Positions 34,679-43,740 of a DNA stretch of 49,735 nt are shown piece by piece. Both the position numbers and the translations under genes were made by a program. Within the stretch, counting starts at the first letter, position 1, and every line of letters starts with the position of its first letter. The notes beneath the pieces were generated by a model. The model was not told where the DNA came from. It was given only the letters and a program-made list of their open reading frames with translations, and did no database searches. The stretch is from CAVQEK01 sp964596645 (GTDB lineage: Bacteria > Bacteroidota > Bacteroidia > Cytophagales > Cyclobacteriaceae): positions 1 to 49,735 of the forward strand of contig CAZQVB010000034.1 of assembly GCA_964596645.1 (NCBI GenBank), in the 5' to 3' direction.

Positions 34679-35773
34679 CTATTGTTCTATTCTTTTAAAT
34701 ATCTTTTTTTCTACTTCAAGCTCATTTGAGTCGTTCATATATTCATATATAAATGCCAACTCACTGTCAATTATTTCAAATTTTCGATTATAAATATATT
34801 CATCAAGTGGATCATACACTTCGTTTTCTTCCGGGTCATCAACACTTTCATATTCGGCATCAAATACATACAAGGCATCCGTGACAGCATCGTAGGCCCA
34901 ATATCCTCTATATGTTGCTTCATAAGATACAGTTTCGTAAACTGGTGAGCACTGTTTTGCCGTTTCATTATAATCCAGTCTCTCTCTATCATCGACATGA
35001 GTTTCGTCGTATACACCATCACTTTTCAGGTTGAAATAAAGCGCATCGTCATTCCTTTTATAGTAAGGTATATTGTTTAACTCTGTTCCACTCACACACA
35101 ATACATCCTCCGTGTAATCATCATCCTCTGCTGGTTCATACCTATCAAATAGATAATTGCCTACCAACCGGGCATTGCCACCCCAGGCCTGTACCTCAAC
35201 TGCTATCGTCTGTATGGGGCTATATTGGTCGTTGGCATTGTATACGGCCATTTCTACTGAAAATTTTCCAGGCATCACCTCGTCGGAAAACCGCAGGTAT
35301 AACCTCTCAAAATCGTCTTCCTCGGCTATTCTACCCGCTTGCAAATTCCTGATTACTTTCACTTTCGCGGCGGCTATGCGGTAGTTATCCGCATCTTTAT
35401 CCAGTTTATAAAAGCCTTGCTGAAGCGTGCCACTTGCATCTTTAAAGCGAATGGCCACACCTTGTATTTCTGCATTTGCCCTGTAATAAATTAATGTGCC
35501 GAAATTGCTAAAGCCAGGCACACGGTCTTCTTGCAAAGTAAATGAAAGGTTTCCACTGGATGCTGGAATAGCACCTGTGGCGGTTTGCGCACCCGGCACG
35601 CTGAACCCTGAAGAGAGTTCACTGATCGGCACCGCACGCTCTTCTTTTGCATTCTGCTCCTGTGCCAGCTTCTCTTCCTGACTTAGTCCGTCATTGTCAT
35701 CGTCTTTGCTGCACGAAGTGAGCATCACCCCGGCCAACAATGCGCCTGCCATAAATAATGGTAAATTTCTCAT
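34679..35773 (-). CDS. Acidic lipoprotein of unknown function
   Basis: The ATG at 35773 gives MRNLPLFMAGALLAGVMLTSC, a standard lipoprotein signal, and 364 residues; the frame extends to 35854 with no signal-like content. The mature part starts SKDDDNDGLSQEEKLAQEQNAKEERAVP, a charged linker, followed by an N-terminal beta-rich region and a C-terminal region crowded with D, E and Y (DRYEPAEDDDYTEDV, VFDAEYESVDDPEENEVYDPLDEY). Two Cys occur in mid protein (VLCVSG and KQCSP). I do not recognise the family. It has its own terminator and lies upstream of the sigma-FecR-SusCD cluster, so it may be a surface glycan-binding or metal-binding partner, but that is only positional. Confidence 0.8.
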   Translation of the reverse strand: MRNLPLFMAGALLAGVMLTSCSKDDDNDGLSQEEKLAQEQNAKEERAVPISELSSGFSVPGAQTATGAIPASSGNLSFTLQEDRVPGFSNFGTLIYYRANAEIQGVAIRFKDASGTLQQGFYKLDKDADNYRIAAAKVKVIRNLQAGRIAEEDDFERLYLRFSDEVMPGKFSVEMAVYNANDQYSPIQTIAVEVQAWGGNARLVGNYLFDRYEPAEDDDYTEDVLCVSGTELNNIPYYKRNDDALYFNLKSDGVYDETHVDDRERLDYNETAKQCSPVYETVSYEATYRGYWAYDAVTDALYVFDAEYESVDDPEENEVYDPLDEYIYNRKFEIIDSELAFIYEYMNDSNELEVEKKIFKRIEQ

Positions 35774-36308
35774 TGCATCTTTATTAAATTTAAAAAAATA
35801 TGATTGTCTGAATATGGACAATCGCCCAGCGATCGCCACAATATTTCGACGCAATGTTAAATGGAAAAACCGTGCTTGAAGGATAAAAATGTGTAAAAAG
35901 GGTACGCTGTTTCTTTACGCCAAAAAACTTCAATTCTCTTCTGGATCATGCACAAAAAAGCCATGGTAGCCAAAATGAACTGATTGCCTTGCTTAACAGA
36001 TAATTGCAAAGGTAAATTCTGATGAAAAAAAACATCATGCCGGAAGCAATAATACATGGCGTCCGGCATGATGTGGCAGAACCTATCCATTGCGAAACCC
36101 TAACCACCGTTTTGGTGTTATCACGGCTTTGCACGCGATGATAATTATCCTGTCATTCTTTCAAAAAGTTTCGCCCTGGCTGTAGAAGGCCCCTTACTCG
36201 ATATTACAGCTAGCATCAAAACCTACTCGTGGCGCGCCTGGTATGCAGCCACTTTACGCTACATACACAGGAGCGGAGCCATTTTTGTGCGTCTGCGGTG
36301 CGTCAGAC
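35774..36308. other. Intergenic region with the GH-A operon terminator
   Basis: About 535 bases between the glycosidase stop and the lipoprotein start. The terminator at 36024-36074 is the only clear element. The rest (AT-rich upstream of the lipoprotein) must hold that gene's promoter. Minus-strand frames of 60-77 codons here have no recognisable features. Confidence 0.5.
36024..36074 (-). terminator. Terminator of the sulfatase-GH-A operon
   Basis: ACATCATGCCGGA and its exact complement form a 13-bp stem with a 17-nt loop, followed on the minus strand by eight T. It is 235 bases past the glycosidase stop codon. Confidence 0.85.
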
Positions 36309-39300
36309 TTACTTTACCGTCACGTCGCCCTCGGCATACTGGCTTACCACCCGTCCATCGGCTTTGTCTATCATAAACATATGCGCGCGGCCGGGGCTCA
36401 GCTTCAGGGAATATGTTTTTCCCGTTATTTTGTCCTGTATGTCGACAGTCCGCTGTGTATCGGACTCCGACACGATCAGGTACAGTCTACCCTTCTCGTA
36501 GTCCATGGGCCGGATGAGCACGCCGGGGTCGGTTACCGATGTGGTAAAGCTGCGCTCTACGCCGGCCACCCCGGCAGCCATTTGGTACAATGCAGCGGTG
36601 GTTTCAAGGCTTGTATTCCACTCCACCGGATACTCAGTTGAGAGTATTTTGCCCTGGCCGTGGGCTATGCTTTTTACCTTGCCGTGATCGGTCTCCCACA
36701 CCATTTTGTCATAGCTGGGCATGGGCAGTGTGCCGTAGTAATGAAGCGGGTGCCTTTGGCCGTCTATCTCTATTTGCGATACGTGCTGAATGATCGGCTG
36801 GGCATCGGCCTGCAGGCCAAACTTCGCCAGGCGGTCGGCGGGCTGAAAGTGTGGGTCGCGGTCGATGGGCCCGGTCACGAGCAGGGTACTGCCATCCCAC
36901 ACCCAATTCATCAGCTTTTCCCAGGCGTCGTGGTGCAGCACCATGGCGCTGGGCAGTATAATGAGCTTGGGCCGCTCCTCTGCACGCTCAAGATGATACT
37001 CACTGATGCCAATGGCCTGATGCTGAGCGTAGTAATGCAGTGCCCGCACAGCGCGTTCGGAAGCCCGCTGAGCATGGGCGCTGTAAGCCGTGAGCTGCAG
37101 TGATAAAGGCATCATTATGGCGATTTCAGGATCGTTGGCTGCAGAAAAATAACCCTCGGCCCGCTGGACAAAATCGGCTAAGCCACGCACCACCTTCACC
37201 TCTTCTTTGGCGGTGCCATCGCCACGGTGCATGCCTATAAATATCTCGTTTTCATTGTACAGGTAAATATTCAAATTCCAGATCCAGGGAATGGCTCCGG
37301 CGCCTTCCGCGCCTATACCAAAACTCATTTTTCTCTCCAGGCTGTTGGCCAGCGCTTGTTCGCTGAGCCTGGAGTACTCGCGCAGGTCGGTATAGCGCAT
37401 ATTGCCCGTTTCCTGCACCATGAATGGCTTGCCCTGCACCTTGCCCGTTATATTGTCCCACAGCAGGTCGTCGTGGCTCCACCAGTTGTGTATGGTGGTG
37501 ATGGCGCTCTCCTCGGCATAAAACTGACTCAGTACCCGCTCCCGCACACCGCCTTCATCCTGGCCTGTCACCACAAGCTGATCGCTGCCCGCTGAGCGGA
37601 TGGCTTGCCCAAGTCCGCCAGCCCAGCGGTTGTAGGCATGGTTGGCAAACAGGTTGTAGTCGTAGGCCGCCAAAGGCTTCACGCCGGCCGCATAAAATTT
37701 GTTTTGGGTCATATCCCACTTATCAGGAAAGAGTATCTGGCCATCTTCATCCAGTATTTCGTCTACCGTCATATTCCACTTGGAGGCGATCAGCTCGGGG
37801 TTGTCGCCATACTGCTGCTTCAGCCACTCATTCCACCAGGCATACTCGCTGCTGTGGCCCGTGGGGGTGTTGGAGGTCCAGGTGGCGCCTTCTTTGCCAT
37901 AGCTTGGCTCATTGATCAGATCCCAGATGATGTCGGGGTTGTCTTTGTAGCGCTTCACAAACGTGGTTACATATTTATTCTGCCAGGTGAGTGCTTCAGG
38001 GTCTGAATAGGGGGCATCGGAGCCGGGGAAGGAAGGCTGCATATGAAAGAAGTTGAACTGCACCGGCAGGTCATGCTTTTTGGCCAACATAAAAAAGGCG
38101 TCGAAAGCGCGCATGCTGTATTCGTTGATGTTGCCTTCATAGTCTACAATGTGTTCGTGGCCCGTCCAGATGCCGGTGCGCAGCATATTTATGCCGCTGG
38201 CTTTCATGTAAGCCATGTCGCGATCCCAAACGGCCGGATTGGGATGTATGAAGAAGTATCGGTGCACGTCGCTGGACATGTACGTCATGCCCACCACTGG
38301 AAATGTGTTGCCGCCCCGCGTGAGAAAATGGGAGTTGGTGCCGAAGCTTTCGCCGGTATTGAGCGCAGCGAGATCGCCCACCAGGAAGCTGCCCGCACGC
38401 TTTTCAGTGATGGCATTCCCGTTGCTCACCGTCAACTGTATGCTGTACAAGCCATCTTTTACCGGCTTTTTCAGCGAGAAGCTGTGCTCCTTGGTTCCTG
38501 AAACAAACTCAAATTTTTCGTTTTGAACTGCCTTGCCATTCAGAGTGACCACAGCCTCTGCTTTGTACGTTTTGGGCTGTGCGTCAAAAGTGGCGATGTC
38601 TATTTTCATTGCGGGCTTTTCGCCGGCCTGGTAATAGGGAAAATCAGGCTTTACGCGCAGTGCCAGTGGTTTTTTGGCAGCATGACCCACCAATGTGCGC
38701 AACATGGCTGTGCCCTCACGCGATTGCCAGTAGCCCTCTGCCGGCGTGAAGGTGCAGAAAACCCACCGGCCGCCTACGTAGCGCTCTGTATGGCGGTCGA
38801 ACTGCGACACCAGCGGCACAGTGCGCAGACCTTCCTCATCTACTCCGCTCAAAATAGATTTCCACTCGCCATCGATGGTAGAGAGGGAGCCGTTTCTGTT
38901 GTACAACTCACGGCTGGCCATCATGGCCAACATGGAATAGGCCGCACTGGGTGCTGGATTGGGCAAAGGCTGCAGAAAATCAAAATCTTCGCCCACGGCT
39001 ACGCCCGTCATACCCGTCATGTCCACAGGTTCTGTGTCTACAATGTTGAGTTCCTCCAAGAACCTGTTGGTCAGGCCTTTCATTTGATAGTTAGCTTCTG
39101 CCTTCAGTACATCCATAGAAAAAGCACGCCCACCCGGTACGAGTAGATTGCCGCCCGCTTGTATGTAGGGAAGCAAGGCCGACCAGCCGGCGTCGGACAT
39201 CGCCGAGCCATAAGGCCAAATGACCAGGGAACTGCCAGGGTCGGGCATGTCGCTTTGCATGTCTGAAAAAGACAGCTCCCGCACGGTGTATGTACCGGCA

Positions 39301-39491
39301 TTGGCCATTACCTTTTCTACATCCTCCATGGTCAATTTGGCTGTTTCTGCCGATGGAAAACCGGGCTCGTGCACCACGATGATGGTGGTAGGGTCGCCGG
39401 GGGCAATGGCCTGAGCATTTAATGGCGAGAATATGGCTGCCGCTATGGCGATTAAAGACAGGATACCAAGCAAAGAAGAAGGTGATTTCAT
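36309..39491 (-). CDS. Exported clan GH-A glycoside hydrolase (GH5/GH42-like), multi-domain
   Basis: This 1060-residue protein starts with a signal peptide (MKSPSSLLGILSLIAIAAAIFSPLNAQA). Residues ~35-165 look like a glutamine-amidotransferase-like Rossmann domain (VIWPYGSAMSDAGW, AGGNLLVPGGR), then a beta-sandwich. A TIM barrel spans about 395-760: GINMLRTGIWTGHEH, then WDLINEPS with the acid/base candidate Glu528, and PFMVQETGNMRY with the nucleophile candidate Glu694. A second Rossmann-like part (about 770-930, KLIILPSAMVLHHDAWEKLMNWVWDGSTLLV) resembles the GH42 trimerisation-type domain. Activity would be a retaining beta-glycosidase, perhaps beta-galactosidase-like. It is the last gene of a three-gene unit with a DUF6786-like lipoprotein and a sulfatase. 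Confidence 0.85.
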   Translation of the reverse strand: MKSPSSLLGILSLIAIAAAIFSPLNAQAIAPGDPTTIIVVHEPGFPSAETAKLTMEDVEKVMANAGTYTVRELSFSDMQSDMPDPGSSLVIWPYGSAMSDAGWSALLPYIQAGGNLLVPGGRAFSMDVLKAEANYQMKGLTNRFLEELNIVDTEPVDMTGMTGVAVGEDFDFLQPLPNPAPSAAYSMLAMMASRELYNRNGSLSTIDGEWKSILSGVDEEGLRTVPLVSQFDRHTERYVGGRWVFCTFTPAEGYWQSREGTAMLRTLVGHAAKKPLALRVKPDFPYYQAGEKPAMKIDIATFDAQPKTYKAEAVVTLNGKAVQNEKFEFVSGTKEHSFSLKKPVKDGLYSIQLTVSNGNAITEKRAGSFLVGDLAALNTGESFGTNSHFLTRGGNTFPVVGMTYMSSDVHRYFFIHPNPAVWDRDMAYMKASGINMLRTGIWTGHEHIVDYEGNINEYSMRAFDAFFMLAKKHDLPVQFNFFHMQPSFPGSDAPYSDPEALTWQNKYVTTFVKRYKDNPDIIWDLINEPSYGKEGATWTSNTPTGHSSEYAWWNEWLKQQYGDNPELIASKWNMTVDEILDEDGQILFPDKWDMTQNKFYAAGVKPLAAYDYNLFANHAYNRWAGGLGQAIRSAGSDQLVVTGQDEGGVRERVLSQFYAEESAITTIHNWWSHDDLLWDNITGKVQGKPFMVQETGNMRYTDLREYSRLSEQALANSLERKMSFGIGAEGAGAIPWIWNLNIYLYNENEIFIGMHRGDGTAKEEVKVVRGLADFVQRAEGYFSAANDPEIAIMMPLSLQLTAYSAHAQRASERAVRALHYYAQHQAIGISEYHLERAEERPKLIILPSAMVLHHDAWEKLMNWVWDGSTLLVTGPIDRDPHFQPADRLAKFGLQADAQPIIQHVSQIEIDGQRHPLHYYGTLPMPSYDKMVWETDHGKVKSIAHGQGKILSTEYPVEWNTSLETTAALYQMAAGVAGVERSFTTSVTDPGVLIRPMDYEKGRLYLIVSESDTQRTVDIQDKITGKTYSLKLSPGRAHMFMIDKADGRVVSQYAEGDVTVK

Positions 39492-39550
39492 TGTGTAAGA
39501 GAATTAATTTTTATCGATTCATTTCAAGGTGAGAGATTGACATCTCTCAT

Positions 39551-40777
39551 TCATTGTAAAATACGGCTGATCTCAGCCACCCCAACACCAAAGAGCGGCA
39601 CAGTGATCGCATCCAGCAGCTTTTCGTCGCCAGAGATATGTATGGTGCTGTGGCGGTGTTTCAGAGCATTTCCCGGAGATAAAAAACCAGCCGGTGAGGA
39701 GCTTTCCAATTCATAAAAAGGCCCTAACGGCTCTCCCCCATCTACAGGGCCATCGTTGTATGCGTTCACGACGTCGCCCTCGTATGGGTGCTCCTGCAAT
39801 TCCCACATGCTATTTACGTACGGCTGGTTCGCCGAATGTGTGGTGAAAAATACGAGGGTAAGCACTTTTCCCTCCCCGTCATAGCTGGCGGCATAAGGAA
39901 GCGCATGCTGTGGGCCTACGCCTATTTTACCTCTTTGCGTGCCATCACCTTTAAAGTATATCACACCCTCCTTGCGCACCAGGCGGTCATCTGGCACTTT
40001 GCCGAAGTATTGATCATTCACCGGGTCGTGACCAGCAGCGGCATTTTGATACGGTATGATGATGGTGGTATGGGGGGAAGGCCTGAACATGCCCAGTATC
40101 CAAATGGACAACGCACCGGTATTTTCACTCCAGGTCTGATCGCCCGAATTATTTATTTCATTGTCCGACTGAAAAGCCACCACAGAAAGGGCCTCCGGCA
40201 TTTTCAGCTGAAGTAGTTGCTCTACCTGGCGCCTATCGAGCAGCGATACCTTGCGCTTCACGCCGACGTGAAACTGGTGCCCTGCATAGTTTTGCAGCTT
40301 AAAAGACTGACTAAATACTGCATTGGTACTGTCGTGCGTATCCACCTGAAATGGCAAACTATCGATGGCGGAAGGCGTGTGCCAGTGATCCAGGTCGAAC
40401 GGATCGCCTGCTTTGAAAAAGATGGAATATTGACCTCCTTCCGGCCCCAGCCAAAAGCGATCTTCCCCACCAAACGGATTGATGTGGTTGAGCACCGGCC
40501 CCTGAGCGATCAGGTCGTAATTGAGCCAGCCATAGCTTTGGCCGGTATCACCGCTTGCCGTACTCGTCATTACCCTGCCCTGGTAGTCGGGGCATAGCAG
40601 CACCCGCGAAAGTCCGTCGGCCGACGACAACTCCAAGATTTCCACATGTCGGGCCATATAGCTTTTGTCGTAGCCGTATGTGCCCCTTTTAAAATCAGTC
40701 ATTTTTACTTTGTCATTGCAGCTTATCATGCTGAGCATCAGCACGACTGCCACAGATATGTATTGTTTAATTTTCAT
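39551..40777 (-). CDS. Lipoprotein of the DUF6786 type (aldose epimerase-like beta-sandwich, putative)
   Basis: This 408-residue protein has a lipoprotein signal ending in MLSMISC and a mature region beginning KRGTYGYDKSYMARHVEILEL. Segments such as LLCPDYQGRVMTSTASGD, GWLNYDLIAQG, HINPFGGEDRFWLGPEGGQYSIFF and GPFYELESSSPAGFLSPG match, in my memory, a Bacteroidetes family labelled DUF6786, whose fold is related to galactose mutarotase. The conserved GGEDRFWLGPEGG loop with acidic and aromatic residues could be a carbohydrate site. It overlaps the upstream sulfatase gene by 11 bases and precedes the GH-A gene by 59 bases, so it almost certainly works on the same glycan. Its reaction is unknown. 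Confidence 0.78.
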   Translation of the reverse strand: MKIKQYISVAVVLMLSMISCNDKVKMTDFKRGTYGYDKSYMARHVEILELSSADGLSRVLLCPDYQGRVMTSTASGDTGQSYGWLNYDLIAQGPVLNHINPFGGEDRFWLGPEGGQYSIFFKAGDPFDLDHWHTPSAIDSLPFQVDTHDSTNAVFSQSFKLQNYAGHQFHVGVKRKVSLLDRRQVEQLLQLKMPEALSVVAFQSDNEINNSGDQTWSENTGALSIWILGMFRPSPHTTIIIPYQNAAAGHDPVNDQYFGKVPDDRLVRKEGVIYFKGDGTQRGKIGVGPQHALPYAASYDGEGKVLTLVFFTTHSANQPYVNSMWELQEHPYEGDVVNAYNDGPVDGGEPLGPFYELESSSPAGFLSPGNALKHRHSTIHISGDEKLLDAITVPLFGVGVAEISRILQ

Positions 40778-42536
40778 CCCGCTGCAGCAGCAAAGATTTC
40801 ATTTCTGCAACATTACTGCCTTTTGGTTTCGCCCGAAGTACAATTCGCTGATCGCCTTCAGGTATGGCGATGTGCCCAAAAGAGAGCTCAGCCCATTCCT
40901 TTTCGTACACCTCCTGGCGTAGCACTCTGTCGGGGCTGTGAATATAGGCCGGATCATGCACCTCTTTGATGGTTGCCGTGTAGTTGCTGTCCCCTACGCT
41001 TAGCGTGATGTCAGCGCCTACCTCCGATGCGCTGTACAGCATGTATGCCTCGAAGATGGATTGTTGCTGCACATTTACTTCCCAATAAATGGAATCGGTT
41101 GGCTGCTTCCAGTTCACCAGCCAATCGTGGGCCCAGCCGTGGCCCTCCTTATACTCCAGATGCCCAGCGAAGGCCGCTTCATGTGCTGGTAAATATACCC
41201 TTCGCTCCTGCGGAAATGCCATTTCGATCTTCGCCTGCGCACGGTAGTCATTTTTCACATCATCGAGCCAGGTCCGGTAGGCCTCGGCCAATTCCTGTGT
41301 CACCTGCACATGCTCTTTGGCAATATTGCGCTCCTGGCCGGGGTCGGCGATCATGTCGAAAAGCAGGGTGTCGCCCTCCTGCTCTATCACCAGGCGGTAC
41401 TGCGGGCTGCGCACCGCTCCCTCTACCGTCAACTCTTCGGTGTATTTTTTACTAAACAGCCGTCTGTTGGCGGGCTTGGCTGCTTCATTTTTCAGAAGAT
41501 GATCTGACAGGTCAATGCCGTCAAGCTTCAGGTGATTTGGCAAAGCGATGTTGCATAGTTTTGCCAACGTCGGCAACATATCGATGTGGGCACCTGCTTC
41601 TGCTATGGTGGTGCCGGGCGGTATGTGGCCTGGCCAGCGTACCAAGCATGGCACGCGTACGCCGCCTTCGTGCACAGAACTTTTGGTGCCCCGCATGCCG
41701 CCATTATACCTGGCACCATTGGGGCCGTTGTCAGTCATAAATACCACAATGGTGTTGTCGGCCAGTCCAAGGCTGTCGATGCTGCGCAAAAGCCTGCCAA
41801 TGTTCCAATCCATATTGTCGACCATGCCGTAAATGGCCGCCGTACGGTCGTCGATCGATTGGCTCTTATACTTGTCAAAATAGGCATCTGGCACCTGAAA
41901 GGGTCCGTGTGGCACATTGTATGGCAGGTAGCACAGAAAGGGCTGTTCTGCATTGCTACTGATGAATTGAATGGCCTGATCGGTAAGAAAGTCTGTAATA
42001 TATCCTTGCGAAGGGATGGGCTTGTTGTTGTGTTCCAGTGGTGTGTCGAAGTAATTGCTCCAATGGCCGCCGCAAAAGCCGATGAAAGTGTCGAATCCTT
42101 GCTGATTGGGATGCTGCGGATAATGTGCGCCGTTGTGCCATTTGCCAAATGCACCGGTTTTGTACCCGTTCACCTGAAACAGCTCCCCAAGCGTTACTTC
42201 CGAGCCATCCATGTTTTCCTTGCCCTTGCTCACCCACGAAGTGCCCGTGCGCAAGGCATATCGGCCGGTGAGCAGGCTGGCCCGTGTGGGTGCACAAAGC
42301 GGGCTCACATAAAACCGTTCAAATTGAGCGCCGTCTCCAGCCAGTGCATCGAGTACCGGCGTTTGCAATACCGGATTTCCGTGCATGGACAGATCGCCCC
42401 AGCCCTGGTCGTCGGAGAGAATAAGCACTACATTCGGATGCTTATTTTCAGAAGCTTTCGGTGAACTATGCCGGTCGCAGCCAAAAAGAATGGCAGATGA
42501 AAAAATAAGCAGATGAAAGAGGCGCCAGGAGTGCAT
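40767..42536 (-). CDS. Lipoprotein S1-family sulfatase (arylsulfatase-like)
   Basis: The ATG at 42536 (MHSWRLFHLLIFSSAILFGC) gives a lipoprotein signal with Cys20 and 589 residues; the frame extends to 42644 upstream of a well-placed promoter. The sulfatase core is VVLILSDDQGWGDL (metal Asp pair) with SPLCAPTRASLLTGRYALRTG, giving the formylglycine motif C-x-P-T-R at Cys81, a Thr variant of the common C-x-P-S-R. Further motifs are GKWHNGAHYPQHPNQQGFD and VVFMTDNGPNG. The C-terminal ~150 residues are an extra beta-rich domain (TDSIYWEVNVQQQSIFEAYMLYSAS), perhaps for binding carbohydrate. It heads a three-gene unit and overlaps the DUF6786-like gene by 11 bases. Confidence 0.9.
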   Translation of the reverse strand: MHSWRLFHLLIFSSAILFGCDRHSSPKASENKHPNVVLILSDDQGWGDLSMHGNPVLQTPVLDALAGDGAQFERFYVSPLCAPTRASLLTGRYALRTGTSWVSKGKENMDGSEVTLGELFQVNGYKTGAFGKWHNGAHYPQHPNQQGFDTFIGFCGGHWSNYFDTPLEHNNKPIPSQGYITDFLTDQAIQFISSNAEQPFLCYLPYNVPHGPFQVPDAYFDKYKSQSIDDRTAAIYGMVDNMDWNIGRLLRSIDSLGLADNTIVVFMTDNGPNGARYNGGMRGTKSSVHEGGVRVPCLVRWPGHIPPGTTIAEAGAHIDMLPTLAKLCNIALPNHLKLDGIDLSDHLLKNEAAKPANRRLFSKKYTEELTVEGAVRSPQYRLVIEQEGDTLLFDMIADPGQERNIAKEHVQVTQELAEAYRTWLDDVKNDYRAQAKIEMAFPQERRVYLPAHEAAFAGHLEYKEGHGWAHDWLVNWKQPTDSIYWEVNVQQQSIFEAYMLYSASEVGADITLSVGDSNYTATIKEVHDPAYIHSPDRVLRQEVYEKEWAELSFGHIAIPEGDQRIVLRAKPKGSNVAEMKSLLLQRDEN

Positions 42537-42561
42537 AGAAATTTTAAAAAACGGTCGACGA

Positions 42562-42593
42562 CAAATATATGGGCTAATGATGATGGAGGCAAA
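42562..42593 (-). promoter_or_regulatory. Promoter of the sulfatase-DUF6786-GH-A operon
   Basis: On the minus strand TTTG (complement 42590-42593), a spacer of exactly 20 bases and TATATTTG (complement 42562-42569) fit the Bacteroidetes -33/-7 consensus with no mismatch. The -7 end is 25 bases before the start codon at 42536, giving a leader of about 20 bases. This also argues against the longer sulfatase start at 42644. Confidence 0.7.
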
Positions 42594-42800
42594 GTGGGCC
42601 TGACAATTCCAATCTCTACAATTCACCCTCAACACGTCGCTCATCTCAAGACGTAAACTTCAGCCAGACAGGATTGACGCTTTCCCTGGCAATCATCTCA
42701 TAATTATGCTCATTCGACTATGAAATTGTCATCGCCTTGTGGCGCATAGCATAGGGAACACTTCCCGTGGTGTGCTGGAATGGCTGACCGTTTGCCTCAC

Positions 42801-43637
42801 CTATTTAAATAAATTGCGCATATCGCCGATACCGGGGATCTTGTCCATCAGGTGGCGGTATTCTTCCTGAAAGTTTTGTATGAGGGAGTGCTGATGCCGG
42901 CCTACCAAAATGGTAAAAATGTAGGCGTCGTGGCCCGGTGAGGTGGAGGTAGGATGATAGCCCGAGGCAAAAGCAAATGTATCACCATGCTGCATTACGT
43001 GGCATAGGCGATTGCCATCTTCATCGAAATAATACTGGCCGCCAAAGCCGTTTTCCGGATTGAAACGGTAGTGATAAATCTCCTCAAAATCCGTCTCTTC
43101 AGGTGGGTTTTCGGTGTCGTGCTTGTGTGGCGGGTAGCCCGACCAGCATCCTTCTTCCGTATAGCACTCACTCACCAGCAGGCGACTGCTCCTTTCTTTG
43201 TCTTTCTGACCCAATACATGAAAAATCCTGCGGTGCGACTTGGTGTCACTGGAGCCTACATCAACCAGCTGCACATCGCCCTGCCTAATGGCAAAGGGCT
43301 CGAATTTTTCCTGACAAACCCCTCCGCCAATGGCTATTTCCGCATCGGTTTGGGCCTCCACCTTCACTGTGCTGCCCAGTGGTGCGTATACCGCCTCTGC
43401 CTTGCCGTGCCATACCGATTGGCGTTTGCCTATACCGTCAAAAACGTGGCCGTTTACATCAAAATGTGCCGTACCGCTGAGCAGCACCCAGGTCGATTCA
43501 TACCGGTCGAGTGTGAGCTGAAATTGCTCGCCGGCACGCAAGCGCACAATGTTGAAATAGCAAAGATCCAACGCAGCAGAATGGTGGTCGACAATGGCTT
43601 GGTTATCGTTGTTGTAGGATTTAATGAAGTCAGGCAT
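42801..43637 (-). CDS. iolB: 5-deoxy-glucuronate isomerase-like protein (IolB family)
   Basis: This 278-residue protein matches the usual IolB length (about 270). It is a two-cupin protein: the first half ends with VWHGKAEAVYAPLGSTVKV, and the second holds the metal-ligand pattern PPHKHDTENPPEETDFEEIYHYRF and HVMQHGDTFAFASGYHP, with His, His, Glu and His as likely ligands. IolB converts 5-deoxy-glucuronate to 5-dehydro-2-deoxygluconate in inositol breakdown. No other iol gene is present here (the PfkB kinase at the window end could be IolC-like), so the assignment rests on sequence pattern alone and a related uronate isomerase role is possible. It is a single gene, separated by about 265 bases from the sulfatase operon. 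Confidence 0.85.
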   Translation of the reverse strand: MPDFIKSYNNDNQAIVDHHSAALDLCYFNIVRLRAGEQFQLTLDRYESTWVLLSGTAHFDVNGHVFDGIGKRQSVWHGKAEAVYAPLGSTVKVEAQTDAEIAIGGGVCQEKFEPFAIRQGDVQLVDVGSSDTKSHRRIFHVLGQKDKERSSRLLVSECYTEEGCWSGYPPHKHDTENPPEETDFEEIYHYRFNPENGFGGQYYFDEDGNRLCHVMQHGDTFAFASGYHPTSTSPGHDAYIFTILVGRHQHSLIQNFQEEYRHLMDKIPGIGDMRNLFK

Positions 43638-43740
43638 GGCTTTTTTTTGCCTAAAAATAATGAAAATGCTTAAAGAACAGGTGGCGAAGGGGTTTAATCA
43701 GTCGATGGCAGAATGCACCGCATCAATGTTTTGCCTATGG

